Shown in pieces: positions 28,842-37,769 of a stretch of 64,000 bases of DNA (its first letter is position 1; the number at the start of each line of letters is the position of its first letter). Location: assembly GCA_020829485.1 (NCBI GenBank), contig JAIVFU010000024.1, positions 1-64,000 of the forward strand, written 5' to 3'. The stretch comes from Nostoc sp. CHAB 5834 (GTDB lineage Bacteria; Cyanobacteriota; Cyanobacteriia; Cyanobacteriales; Nostocaceae). Position numbers and translations under genes: made by a program. Below the pieces are notes generated by a model. That model had not been told where the DNA came from and searched no databases. It saw only the letters and a list, made by a program, of their open reading frames with translations.

Positions 28842-28934
28842 AATGAGGTGTATAAATATAGAATAGAAATAAGTGCGATCGCTACTGATAATCGCGTTTT
28901 TGATAAAGGTATTATTAAATTAAAATTAGCTTAG
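28842..28934 (+). pseudogene. Duplicated 3' tail of the metallophosphoesterase gene
   Basis: It matches 26807-26899 at all but about seven positions and encodes EVYKYRIEISAIATDNRVFD, then KGIIKLKLA and a stop, versus the intact gene's EVYKDRIEVS... tail. It lies 46 bp after ptuB. With the intact copy it brackets ptuA/ptuB as direct repeats. Confidence 0.9.
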
Positions 28935-29168
28935 TTACATGACTACAGTTGAGCAACTAAAACATTACGTTGATAACTAAAATAAAACACTGTCGCGTTA
29001 ATTATTAGCTGGTGACAATTCATCTCCCGTTAATCTTTCCTCCGTAAGACTGTAATGCAAATCCTTTTATTCCATTAAGATAGATTCAAGTTCACAGGAG
29101 CAGCATCTTCTGAACATGGGTTTAGATTTTGGAAAAACCCTTTGTTCTTCACATCGGGTTATAAGCGT
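28935..29168. other. Gap upstream of the MATE gene
   Basis: No gene. An AT-rich leader contains TTCCTCCGTAAGACTGTAATG and GTTCACAGGAGCAGCATC. No known riboswitch fold is recognised. Confidence 0.4.
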
Positions 29169-30521
29169 ATGTTTTCTGAAGTTAAAAAATGTCTCGTTTT
29201 AGCCATACCTTTAGCAGCAGCACAACTGGCTCAATCTGCAACTGGTTTTGTGGATACGGTAATGATGGGCTGGTTAGGAAGTCAGACTATTGCATCTGGA
29301 GGTTTGGGAGCTGTTATCTTTAGTTTTTGTCTGTTGATAGCTAGTGGTATTGTTTCTGCTGTCAGTCCGTTGGCTGCCCAAGCTTACGGAGCCGGAAATA
29401 GAGAAAAAGTTGGCACAATTGTTCGCCTGGGACTAGGGATATCTTTGGTACTAGGAATACCAATTACATTGCTGCTTTACAATGGAGGTGCTTTACTACT
29501 TCTACTAGGGCAGGATGCTAACACAGTAGCAGTAGCAGAGATTTATTTAAAGGCGATCGCACTGGGTTTTATTCCTGCTTTAGGCTTTGCAGTACTTAAA
29601 AGCTTTCTTTCTGCTCTATTCCAACCACAATTAGTGATCGTGACTGTGGTTTTGGGTACTCTGCTCAACATCACAGCTAACTATGTGCTGATGTTTGGCA
29701 AACTGGGATTTCCGGCGCTGGGTTTAGCTGGTATCGGTTGGGCAAGCACACTCTCACTTTGGAGTATGTTTGTTGCTTTGACAGTTTATATATGTAATCA
29801 GCCTCGCTTTGCAGTTTATAATATTTTTCGACCTTTATCTAAAAAAGCTTTTCCCTTAGAGCATCGCCGGATCATTAGCGATATTTTTCAGGTTGGATTG
29901 CCCATTGGGGGGCTGATTGCAGTCGAAGCGGGACTGTTCACCGTTGTTACTTTCATAATAGGACAATTAGGAACAAACGCTCTTGCTGCCCATCAAATTG
30001 CTTTACAAACAATTTCGATATCATTCCAGCTTCCTCTAGGCATTTCTCTAGCGACAACAGTACGTGTTGGGCAGTTAGTTGGACAGAATAACCTGCTTGC
30101 TACTCGTCTAGCTGGATATGTAGGCATTGCCATTGCAGGTCTATCTATGGGTGTGGTAGGTATTACATTTTGGTTAGTGCCAAAGTCGATTATTTCTCTT
30201 TATATTGACATTAGCGATCCAAACAATGCAGATGTGGTTGCCCTGGCCGTGAAATTGCTGGGAGTGGCAGCGATTTTTCAAATAGTTGACGGTGTGCAAG
30301 TTACTGCCGGGGGAGCATTACGTGGACTAAAGGACACTCGAATTCCGATGTTGATTGGTATTTTTGCTTATTGGTGTGTTGGTTTATTGACTGGTTATAC
30401 TTTCGGAATTTCGTCGGGGTATGGAGCGATTGGTCTTTGGTGGGGACTGGCTATTGGTTTAGCGATCGCTGCAATAATCATGACTTGGCGGTTTAGCAAC
30501 AAAACAACTAACCACGGGTAA
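29169..30521 (+). CDS. MATE family efflux transporter
   Basis: 450 aa from the ATG at 29169 (a TTG at 29142 is also open). It has about 12 hydrophobic segments in two related halves, with motifs typical of NorM-like transporters: IPLAAAQLAQSATGFVDTVMMGWLG, GIVSAVSPLAAQAYGAG, and in the second half IGQLGTNALAAHQIALQ and ADGVQVTAGGALRGLKDTRIP-like sequence. It should export cationic compounds or drugs across the cytoplasmic membrane using Na+ or H+. The specific substrate is not known. Confidence 0.93.
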   Translation: MFSEVKKCLVLAIPLAAAQLAQSATGFVDTVMMGWLGSQTIASGGLGAVIFSFCLLIASGIVSAVSPLAAQAYGAGNREKVGTIVRLGLGISLVLGIPITLLLYNGGALLLLLGQDANTVAVAEIYLKAIALGFIPALGFAVLKSFLSALFQPQLVIVTVVLGTLLNITANYVLMFGKLGFPALGLAGIGWASTLSLWSMFVALTVYICNQPRFAVYNIFRPLSKKAFPLEHRRIISDIFQVGLPIGGLIAVEAGLFTVVTFIIGQLGTNALAAHQIALQTISISFQLPLGISLATTVRVGQLVGQNNLLATRLAGYVGIAIAGLSMGVVGITFWLVPKSIISLYIDISDPNNADVVALAVKLLGVAAIFQIVDGVQVTAGGALRGLKDTRIPMLIGIFAYWCVGLLTGYTFGISSGYGAIGLWWGLAIGLAIAAIIMTWRFSNKTTNHG

Positions 30522-30552
30522 ACAAAGTTTTAATTAATTAGGGGTAAAAATT

Positions 30553-30819
30553 ATGAACATCCAACTTCAAGTGAAATACGAGCAATTTATACAAACCCGA
30601 ATTGCTACAGGTAGATATGAAAATGCTGAAGATGTGATTGTTAAAGCACTGAAACTGCTGGAAGAATGGGAGAATGGTTATCAGGAATGGGAAGAATCAA
30701 CCCAGAAAAAACTAGCTGCTGGGCTTGCTTCTATCGAACGTGGAGATGTAGTAGATGGTGAAGTGGTGATGGCGCGACTAGAGGAGAAATTACGTCAAGC
30801 GCGTGACACTCAAGGATAA
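30553..30819 (+). CDS. parD: ParD-type antitoxin
   Basis: 88 aa. The N-terminal MNIQLQVKYEQFIQTRIATGR followed by YENAEDVIVKALKLLEEWE is the ribbon-helix-helix pattern of ParD/CopG antitoxins, with a charged C-terminal tail that would wrap the toxin. The stop overlaps the toxin start by one base (TAATG), which implies translational coupling. It should bind and neutralise ParE and repress the operon. Confidence 0.88.
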   Translation: MNIQLQVKYEQFIQTRIATGRYENAEDVIVKALKLLEEWENGYQEWEESTQKKLAAGLASIERGDVVDGEVVMARLEEKLRQARDTQG

Positions 30820-31121
30820 TGGAATACTCTATTGCCAAGGAAGCAAGTCAAGATTTAGATGAAATTTTGGATTATTTTTTAGTTCGCAATATCAACGCTG
30901 GGTCAAGATTTATTCGAGAATTTAATAAGAAATGCCAAAACATAGCTCAATTCCCGAATATAGGACGAAGTTACCCCAAGTTTGACCCCAGGCTTAGAGG
31001 AATACCCTTAGATAGCTACATTATTTTTTATCGAGTTTTTGAAGATAGTATTGTGATTGTGCGGGTAGTTAGCGGTTATCGGAATTTAAACTCTACATTT
31101 GCAGATGAGAACGATGAGTAG
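30819..31121 (+). CDS. parE: ParE-type toxin (RelE/ParE superfamily)
   Basis: 100 aa. Features: MEYSIAKEASQDLDEILDYF, ...FPNIGRSYPKFDPRLRGIPLDSYIIFYRVFEDSIVIVRVVSGYR, the usual ParE fold and RGIPL...YIIFYR core. Family members poison DNA gyrase, or act on mRNA in the RelE branch; sequence alone does not separate these. It is coupled to the antitoxin gene upstream. Confidence 0.88.
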   Translation: MEYSIAKEASQDLDEILDYFLVRNINAGSRFIREFNKKCQNIAQFPNIGRSYPKFDPRLRGIPLDSYIIFYRVFEDSIVIVRVVSGYRNLNSTFADENDE

Positions 31122-31130
31122 ATTTTAGAG

Positions 31131-31281
31131 CAATACGCTTGGGTTAAGGATTTTTGGTACTGATTTTAGACCTGTAGAGACGCGTTAGCGTAGCGCGGCG
31201 TTCGCTTTTAGCGTCTCCAAGAGTTGCCCAGTACAATTTCGCGTCTCTACCAAGGTTTTTGAGCTTAACCCAAGGGTATTG
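31131..31281 (+). repeat. MITE-like repeat, family 3, copy 1
   Basis: CAATACGCTTGGGTTAAG at the left and CTTAACCCAAGGGTATTG at the right form an 18-bp terminal inverted repeat with one mismatch. The interior (GACGCGTTAGCGTAGCG, TTAGCGTCTCCAAGAGTTGC) is nearly identical to 37064-37200. Confidence 0.8.
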
Positions 31282-31349
31282 GATTTTAGAGTTAGATTTT
31301 TAGACAACTCTAAACGTTAACATTAGCTTAATTATCACCACAAAATTTT

Positions 31350-31643
31350 ATGATTCTTGAGGCAGTTATGCTTCATGTTAAACCTGGTCTAGAATCAGAT
31401 TTTGAAACTGCTTTAAAAAAAGCTTCTAAAATTATTTCCTCAATGGACGGATATTTATCCCATGAATTGCATAAATGTATAGAAGTTCAAGCTAAATACT
31501 TATTACTTGTCAGATGGGAAACTTTAGAATCTCATACTGTAGGATTTAGAAGTTCTGCTGAATATCAAGAGTGGAAAGAACTTCTGCATCATTTTTATGA
31601 GCCATTTCCTACTGTTGAACACTTTGAAGAAATTGAAATATAA
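31350..31643 (+). CDS. Antibiotic biosynthesis monooxygenase (ABM) domain protein
   Basis: 97 aa with the dimeric ferredoxin-like ABM pattern: MILEAVMLHVKPGLESDFE, ASKIISSMDGYLSHELHKC, LVRWETLESH and W at FRSSAEYQEWKELLHHFYEPFPTVEHF. Family members include small monooxygenases and haem-degrading enzymes, but many cyanobacterial ones are uncharacterised. It has no partner gene. Confidence 0.85.
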   Translation: MILEAVMLHVKPGLESDFETALKKASKIISSMDGYLSHELHKCIEVQAKYLLLVRWETLESHTVGFRSSAEYQEWKELLHHFYEPFPTVEHFEEIEI

Positions 31644-31771
31644 AAAACAAGAACTCCGACTTACTTAATATAAGCACTTTTGATGTCGTTGACTGTTGAC
31701 TGTTGACGGGTTTTCAGTCATCAGTCATCAGTCATCAGGTAAATGTACAATATTATTTGCGTAACAGCTTA

Positions 31772-34096
31772 TCACTCTACTCTTTGCAACTGCGCTACTC
31801 TGGGGTCAACAATTTTCTGTCCCAAGCTGGCAAATTTAATTGCCACAGACATCTTACTACCTGTTCCGAAAACATGAGTGATTTCACCAAGACCAAAAGT
31901 TTTATGTAATACTCTATCGCCTACTTGCCAATTCTGCGTTGAGTCTTGCTTTCCATTGGGAGTAGAGGCACTTTTGGTATAACTTTGACGACTCAGGCGT
32001 TGAGTAGTTAATAATTCTTCTGGTAATTCGTCGAGAAATTGCGATCGCATCGCAGGTTCACGAGAACCATACAAACGGCGTTCCCGCGCGTGTGATAAAT
32101 ACAACCTTTCTTGGGCGCGAGTAATTCCCACATAACATAAGCGGCGTTCTTCTTCCAAAGATGCGGGATCACTCAGCGATCGGTAGCCGGGAAATAGCCC
32201 TTGTTCTAATCCCACTAAAAACACTACGGGAAATTCCAAACCTTTGGAAGCGTGCAAAGTCATCAGAGAAACGGCTGTCTGTCCTTCTTTTAAGTTATCT
32301 AAATCGGAACTGAGGGCGGCGCTACTCAGAAAGTCTCGCAGGGAAACCTCTTCGTTTTCTTCTTGAAATTGCAGTGCAGCGTTGTAAAGTTCCTGAACGT
32401 TTTGTACCCGATCTGTGGCTTCATCTGTGCCTTGACTCATTAAGTCTTGAACGTAACCAGAATCTTCTAATATTCCTTGCAAAACCTCAGTTACAGGAAG
32501 CGTGCCGATTTGTGCTTGCCAACGGCTGATCATTGCGGCAAAGTTATTTACAGCTTTTGTCGCTCGTCCAGCTAATGTATTAACTGATGTTTCGTCGCTG
32601 AGTATTTCCCACAAAGTTGTTCCTAATTGCTGGGAGGCGTTTACCAAAGCATCAATAGTGGTTTTGCCAACTCCCCGGCGGGGAGTATTAATAACTCGTA
32701 ATAAACTGACTGTATCAGATGGGTTAGCGATCGCTCTTAAATACGCAATCACATCTTTAATTTCTTTGCGATCGTAAAATCTCATTCCCCCTACAACTGT
32801 GTAAGGAATTTGATATTTCACCAACAATTCTTCAAAGGGGCGAGATTGGGCATTCGTCCGATAAAGTATGGCAAAACTACCCCAGTCCAACTCTGGATTT
32901 TGGTTTTTTAAAGTGCTAATTTGATTAATTACAAATGCCGCTTCTGCCAGTTCTTCATCGGCTTTGTGACAAGTAATTTGCTCACCCGGCCCCCGCGTCG
33001 GTTTGAGGACTTTATCAATCCGTTGGGTGTTATTTTCAATTAATTCATTAGCCGCTTGCAGAATGTTTTCACAAGAACGATAGTTTTCTTCCAGCTTAAC
33101 CATCGTTCGGGTGTCATCATCTACTAAACCATCACCAAAGTCTTCCTGAAATCCTAGCAAGATGGTGAAATCTGCCATCCGAAAGCTGTAAATTGATTGA
33201 TCTGCATCACCAACAACGAAAACTGAGCGATTTTGCCATTCCCATTCGCTCTTTCTGGTTTCGCCATTAGTTACCAATAAATGAATAAGTTGATACTGAG
33301 TGCGATTAGTATCTTGATATTCATCTACGAGGATATGGCGGAACTTGCGATGCCAATAACTCAATACTTGCTCGTTTTGCTGAAATAATCTAGTTGGTAC
33401 GAGAATTAGATCATCAAAGTCGAGAGCGTTATTTTCTGCTAACTTATCTTGATATAAACTGTAGACTTGGGCAATCACCCTCCCCCGATAATTGGGTTGA
33501 TCTTGCTCAAATTCTTGGGCCGATAAACCTTGGTTTTTAGCATTACTAATAGCGTAGCGGACAGAGCGAGCATCAAATTTTTTATCGTCTAAATTTAACT
33601 GTTTATTGACAATTTCTTTAATCAGAGTCATCACATCTGATTCATCAAAAATAGAGAAATTGCGATTCCAACGCCGTCCTTTTTCGTCTACATATTTTTC
33701 AATATCAAAGCGGAGAATCCGAGAAAATAGACTGTGGAAAGTGCCACACCACAAATCTTTGATAGTATCTTTATAAACTTGCGATCGCAGTAGCGTTTGT
33801 TGATATTCTGTCAACAAATCAAAACGTTGTCCGTGTTGTTTCATCGCCAGTTGTTCAGCAAACAGCCGTTGAATCCGGTCTTTCATTTCCCGTGCGGCTT
33901 TGTTGGTAAAAGTAACCGCCAGGATATTTTCTGGATCAACGCGGTGTTTCAGAATCAGATTGGCAATGCGATAAGTCAGCGCTCGTGTTTTACCGGAACC
34001 TGCGCCAGCAACAACTAGCAAAGGGCCGCAGTAATGTTCAACAGCTTGACGTTGACTAGGGTTAAGGTGACTGAGAAAGTCGAGGGTTGTTGTCAT
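31772..34096 (-). CDS. pcrA: DNA helicase of the UvrD/PcrA (superfamily 1A) type
   Basis: 774 aa from the ATG at 34094-34096; the upstream in-frame stretch to 34156 is repeat DNA. 3'-5' helicase for repair and fork processing. Motifs: Q motif LNPSQRQAVEH, Walker A VVAGAGSGKTRALTYR, motif Ia VTFTNKAAREM, Walker B ILVDEYQDTN, motif III VGDADQSIYSFR, motif IV region ILYRTNAQSR, motif V LMTLHASKGLEFPVVFLVG, and motif VI RLCYVGITRAQERLYL. The C-terminal tail includes WQVGDRVLHKTFGLGEI, the RNA-polymerase-binding PcrA-type domain. Distinguishing pcrA from uvrD rests on that tail. Confidence 0.95.
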   Translation of the reverse strand: MTTTLDFLSHLNPSQRQAVEHYCGPLLVVAGAGSGKTRALTYRIANLILKHRVDPENILAVTFTNKAAREMKDRIQRLFAEQLAMKQHGQRFDLLTEYQQTLLRSQVYKDTIKDLWCGTFHSLFSRILRFDIEKYVDEKGRRWNRNFSIFDESDVMTLIKEIVNKQLNLDDKKFDARSVRYAISNAKNQGLSAQEFEQDQPNYRGRVIAQVYSLYQDKLAENNALDFDDLILVPTRLFQQNEQVLSYWHRKFRHILVDEYQDTNRTQYQLIHLLVTNGETRKSEWEWQNRSVFVVGDADQSIYSFRMADFTILLGFQEDFGDGLVDDDTRTMVKLEENYRSCENILQAANELIENNTQRIDKVLKPTRGPGEQITCHKADEELAEAAFVINQISTLKNQNPELDWGSFAILYRTNAQSRPFEELLVKYQIPYTVVGGMRFYDRKEIKDVIAYLRAIANPSDTVSLLRVINTPRRGVGKTTIDALVNASQQLGTTLWEILSDETSVNTLAGRATKAVNNFAAMISRWQAQIGTLPVTEVLQGILEDSGYVQDLMSQGTDEATDRVQNVQELYNAALQFQEENEEVSLRDFLSSAALSSDLDNLKEGQTAVSLMTLHASKGLEFPVVFLVGLEQGLFPGYRSLSDPASLEEERRLCYVGITRAQERLYLSHARERRLYGSREPAMRSQFLDELPEELLTTQRLSRQSYTKSASTPNGKQDSTQNWQVGDRVLHKTFGLGEITHVFGTGSKMSVAIKFASLGQKIVDPRVAQLQRVE

Positions 34097-34278
34097 GGAT
34101 GTGAAAAAGCGATGTCTCCGACGGGCTACGCCTACGCCTAGCGTTCCTGACATCAATAGAGAGTTGCTATTGCCCAGGTTACAACATCCTAACGAAACTT
34201 GGTCAACAAAGATTGTGTGGCAATATTCTTAACCAGAATGGTACTGTATCATGATTTATGTAGAAGCAAGAAAAACCT

Positions 34279-34530
34279 ATGCTGTCAGTCAAAGGCACAT
34301 TCCAAGACGGTGTAGTTCATCCTAACGAACCAATTGAAGGGCATGAGGGGCAGTCAGTGATAATTGTGTTTGTCGAAGAAAACCGCACACCTGAGCCAGC
34401 AACGCCAGAAGACTCCGATTGGGATAAACTGAGGCAGTTGATTAAAAACTGTGCAGTTGATACAGATATTGACGATTTGGCACACCAGCATGACCATTAT
34501 CTCTATGGAATGCCAAAGCGAGAATCATAA
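34279..34530 (+). CDS. DUF104-like antitoxin, no toxin partner
   Basis: 83 aa. MLSVKGTFQDGVVHPNEPIE and GQSVIIVFVEE match the start of DUF104/AF2212-like VapB-type antitoxins. Such genes are normally followed by a PIN-domain toxin, but the next 396 bp contain no gene. It may be a solitary antitoxin left after toxin loss. Confidence 0.65.
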   Translation: MLSVKGTFQDGVVHPNEPIEGHEGQSVIIVFVEENRTPEPATPEDSDWDKLRQLIKNCAVDTDIDDLAHQHDHYLYGMPKRES

Positions 34531-34926
34531 CTTTGACTTTTGAGCAAGTAGGATTTACAAAACTGTTGTAAATCAAAAAATACTGGGATTTAAGCAAGTT
34601 TTGTGTAGGAGCAATTCATAAATTGCCCCTACAATACGTTAATTTTTTCTACGCTAAATACGTTGATCGCGAGTTCTCCCTACACTTTCTGTCGTAAGAT
34701 CAGCGACGGGGAATCCAACATCAAAAAATGTTGGGCAAGCTCTCACTTTTTCTGTTATCAGCGCTGTTTAATACCTAACCAATAAGTATTGTCACCAATA
34801 GGACTATTCACTCCTTGAGTACCCAATTGACATTGGGTAGCAATACACAGTACATCATGATTCAACCGTTAAATTTTTAAAGATGAAAAATTTCTTTAAT
34901 TTCAGGTTTAACCAATACAAGGAGGA
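34531..34926. promoter_or_regulatory. Gap upstream of sbtA; probable inorganic-carbon-responsive promoter
   Basis: No gene. sbtA is strongly induced by low inorganic carbon in other cyanobacteria through LysR-type regulators, so the operator is expected here; I cannot pinpoint a binding site. A GGAGGAGTGG ribosome site lies just before the sbtA ATG. Confidence 0.4.
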
Positions 34927-34932
34927 GTGGAT

Positions 34933-35901
34933 ATGGATATCAGCTTAATTGTATCCAATATTTTGAATCCGCCAATCCTGTTTTTCTTTTTAGGCATGAT
35001 TGCTGTTTTTGTCAAGTCCGATCTTGAAATTCCCGCACCAATGCCCAAACTCTTTTCGTTGTATCTGCTGTTTGCCATTGGTTTTAAAGGAGGGGTAGAA
35101 CTAATTAAAAGCGGTGTCACTCAGGAAGTCGTTCTAACACTCGCAGCAGCAATGATGATGGCTTGTATTGTTCCAATTTACACCTTTTTTATCCTGAAGT
35201 GGAAATTGGATACTTACGATGCGGCTGCGATCGCTGCAACCTACGGTTCTATCAGTGCCGTCACCTTCATCACAGCTAGCGCTTTTTTAACTGAGCTTGG
35301 CATTCCTTTTGATGGTTACATGGTGGCAGCCCTTGCCCTGATGGAATCTCCAGCGATTATAGTTGGTCTAATTTTGGTGAATATATTCACCGTCGATGGA
35401 AAGCGGGACTTATCGTGGCCGGAAGTTTTGCAAGAAGCATTTCTTAATAGTTCAGTTTTTCTATTAGTAGGTAGTCTATTAATAGGTGTCTTGACAGGAG
35501 AACGCGGTTGGCACGTATTAGAACCCTTTACTCAAGGGTTATTTTATGGCGTTCTCACCTTCTTTTTACTAGATATGGGATTGGTGGCTGCTAGAAGAAT
35601 TAAAGACTTGCAAAAAACCGGAGTTTTCCTAATTTTATTTGCCATACTAATTCCTATACTCAATGCAGGCATTGGGTTAGCGATCGCCAAATTCATCGGT
35701 ATGCCTCGCGGAGATTCGCTGTTGTTCGCTGTATTGTGTGCCAGTGCTTCTTACATCGCTGTCCCTGCGGCTATGCGGATGACTGTTCCAGAAGCAAATC
35801 CCAGCCTGTACGTTTCAACCGCTCTAGCAGTAACATTCCCGTTCAATATTATTGTGGGAATTCCGTTATATCTCTACGGAATTAACCTATTCTGGAGGTA
35901 A
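34933..35901 (+). CDS. sbtA: Sodium-dependent bicarbonate transporter SbtA
   Basis: 322 aa from the ATG at 34933, which follows GGAGGAGTGG at a good distance; an in-frame ATG at 34927 or nearby is not excluded. Ten hydrophobic segments in two inverted halves. Signature stretches: ILNPPILFFFLGMIAVF, ATYGSISAVTFITASAFL, GYMVAALALMESPAIIVGL, and CASASYIAVPAAMRMTVPEANPSLYV. It takes up HCO3- with Na+ across the cytoplasmic membrane to feed carboxysomes. It sits in an sbtA-sbtB-carbonic anhydrase cluster in the same direction. Confidence 0.95.
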   Translation: MDISLIVSNILNPPILFFFLGMIAVFVKSDLEIPAPMPKLFSLYLLFAIGFKGGVELIKSGVTQEVVLTLAAAMMMACIVPIYTFFILKWKLDTYDAAAIAATYGSISAVTFITASAFLTELGIPFDGYMVAALALMESPAIIVGLILVNIFTVDGKRDLSWPEVLQEAFLNSSVFLLVGSLLIGVLTGERGWHVLEPFTQGLFYGVLTFFLLDMGLVAARRIKDLQKTGVFLILFAILIPILNAGIGLAIAKFIGMPRGDSLLFAVLCASASYIAVPAAMRMTVPEANPSLYVSTALAVTFPFNIIVGIPLYLYGINLFWR

Positions 35902-35905
35902 TAAT

Positions 35906-36217
35906 ATGCACATAGTTAAAAAGATAGAAATTATCGCCAACTCCTTTGAGCTTGCCAAAATTTTAGATAGTTTAGACAAGTCAGGTGTACATAGCCATGC
36001 CGTAATCCGAAATGTTGCTGGTAAAGGATTACGAGGAACGACTGAAGATTTAGACATGACTATGCTTGATAATGTTTACATCCTCGCGTTTTGTATGCCA
36101 GAACAACTCAAGCGGGTTGTAGAAAATATCAAACCACTCCTTAATAAATTCGGAGGCACTTGCTACGTTTCCGATGTGATGGAAATTCGCTCTGTCAGAT
36201 GTGTAGCGTCGATGTAA
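35906..36217 (+). CDS. sbtB: PII-like SbtA regulator SbtB
   Basis: 103 aa from the ATG at 35906, 4 bp after sbtA and preceded by GGAGG. A PII-fold trimer that binds adenine nucleotides (cAMP, AMP, ADP, ATP) and gates SbtA. The sequence shows VKKIEIIANSFELAKILDSL, a T-loop region GKGLRGTTEDLDM and the final VSDVMEIRSVRCVASM. The described C-terminal CGPxGC redox loop of Synechocystis SbtB is absent, as the protein ends 3 residues after the first cysteine. Confidence 0.93.
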   Translation: MHIVKKIEIIANSFELAKILDSLDKSGVHSHAVIRNVAGKGLRGTTEDLDMTMLDNVYILAFCMPEQLKRVVENIKPLLNKFGGTCYVSDVMEIRSVRCVASM

Positions 36218-36232
36218 AAAAGTTATAAATCA

Positions 36233-36946
36233 ATGAAGCATTTCATGGAACGTCGTGACTTTTTGAAGTTAGGAATGACTGGTGCGTTTGGAATGATGCT
36301 ATCCGCCAGCGATTTACTCTGGCGGGTAGAACAGGCTAAAGCTGACGAAAAGCACCCACCCGCCACTCAATCCCTTGATCCCGATGCAGCCTTACAAAAG
36401 CTGATGGAAGGAAATCAGCGATTTGTTGCTCATCAACCTCAATACCCCGATCAATCGGCACTGCGGTTGCAAGAAGTTGCTCAAGCTCAACATCCATTTG
36501 CAACTATTCTTAGTTGTGCGGATTCACGAGTCCCCGCAGAAATTGTTTTTGATCAGGGCATTGGAGACATTTTTGATGTTCGGATTGCCGGAAATATCGC
36601 TACACATGAAGCGATCGGTAGTATTGAATATGCGGTTGTCTTGTTAGCTTCTCCGCTATTGATGGTGATGGGGCATGAGCGTTGTGGGGCTGTAACCGCC
36701 GCCGTCCAAAACGAATCGTTACTCGGTGATATTAGTACCTTTGTGAAGGCAATTAAGCCAGCAGTGGAAAAGGTCAAGAGTCAGCCGGGTGACGCGGTTG
36801 AGAATGCTGTGGTTGCCAATGTGCAATATCAAATTGAACAGTTGAAGCACTCAAAGCTTTTAACTGAGCAAGTGCGATCGGGCAAATTAAAAATTGTCGG
36901 AGGTCGTTATGACTTGGATACAGGAAGGGTAACTATTATTACCTAA
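36233..36946 (+). CDS. ecaB: Exported beta-class carbonic anhydrase
   Basis: 237 aa. The start MKHFMERRDFLKLGMTGAFG carries a twin-arginine-like motif and hydrophobic core, so the protein is probably exported. Zinc ligands are Cys95, Asp97-Arg99 (CADSRV), His148 and Cys151 (GHERCGAV). This matches extracellular beta-CA (EcaB-like) proteins. It interconverts CO2 and HCO3- outside the cytoplasm, next to the bicarbonate transporter genes 15 bp upstream, so it likely supplies SbtA. The ecaB name is by analogy with Synechocystis. Confidence 0.88.
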   Translation: MKHFMERRDFLKLGMTGAFGMMLSASDLLWRVEQAKADEKHPPATQSLDPDAALQKLMEGNQRFVAHQPQYPDQSALRLQEVAQAQHPFATILSCADSRVPAEIVFDQGIGDIFDVRIAGNIATHEAIGSIEYAVVLLASPLLMVMGHERCGAVTAAVQNESLLGDISTFVKAIKPAVEKVKSQPGDAVENAVVANVQYQIEQLKHSKLLTEQVRSGKLKIVGGRYDLDTGRVTIIT

Positions 36947-37205
36947 TTCGGCAGAGGATTCCCAACAATTCAAAATTCAAAAATTGTTGGAGACTTTGAT
37001 TCCCGACTGAAAAACTGTTTGCTGTTCACTGATAAGCTAATGAGCATTTAAGTTACATATAGCGCAATACGCTTGGGTTAAGGATTTTTGGTACTGATTT
37101 TAGACCTGTAGAAACGCGTTAGCGTAGCGGGGCGTTCGCTTTTAGCGTCTCCAAGAGTTGCCCAGTACAATTTCGCGTCTCTACCAAGGTTTTTGGGCTT
37201 AACCA

Positions 37206-37580
37206 AATTCAGTTCTCTGGCCTTCCATCACTTACCGCGTCACCCCACCCTAACCCTCCCCTTGCAAAGGGGAGGGAACTTGATTTCTTTTTCCCCCCTT
37301 TCCAAGGCAGGGCTGTTTCATTCGATCTCTTAGGGATTTTGTCAAGAGTATGAGTCAGAAATTTGCTTGAGTGGGAAAAAGAAAAACTACCACCTCAACC
37401 AGCAAATTTAAGTGCGTTCACCATTTTCTTGCCCAATCAGATTTTTTAGTCACCTGGTTTTTTTGCTTGAAACGCTTGTAAATCAGCGCCTTTTAGGGAA
37501 TGAAACAGCCCTGCTTTCCAAGGGGGGATTAAGGGGGGTAAAACGCCTGTGGGACATGCATTTTAGCTTAAGTTGACACC
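37206..37580 (+). repeat. MITE-like repeat, family 1, copy C, interrupted
   Basis: It has the family-1 core (TTCCATCACTTACCGCGTC, CCCTCCCC, GGGTAAAACGCCTGTGGGAC) and right end TTAAGTTGACACC. It is split at CTTTCCAAGG by the 206-bp element at 37308-37513. The left inverted-repeat end is missing. Confidence 0.75.
37308..37513. mobile_element. MITE (CAGGGCTGTTTCATTC family), 206 bp
   Basis: A perfect 16-bp terminal inverted repeat, CAGGGCTGTTTCATTC and GAATGAAACAGCCCTG, is flanked by a 10-bp direct duplication CTTTCCAAGG (37298-37307 and 37514-37523). The interior shows no open frame. Related ends bound the element at 51794-51948. Confidence 0.88.
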
Positions 37581-37769
37581 TATGAGCAATGCTGTGCCCT
37601 TACGAAAGATATGGTTTTTAACCTTTATTGATATTTGGTATTTCTTGTCAATGCATAAGTCCTAACTTATTAACCCAATGTGCTTGGGTTAAGCAAAGCG
37701 CAACCCAACCTACGCGGTTTAAGGTTTTTGGGCTTAACCCAAGCGTATTGCCCTATGCGCCATCTTTCT

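Larger units (their letters stand above)
37064..37751. repeat. MITE-like repeat, family 3, copy 2, interrupted
   Basis: GCAATACGCTTGGGTTAAG (37064-37082) and its exact inverse CTTAACCCAAGCGTATTGC (37733-37751) are the ends. The left 140 bp matches copy 1 at 31131. The interior is interrupted by a family-1 repeat and a second inverted-repeat segment. Confidence 0.65.
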
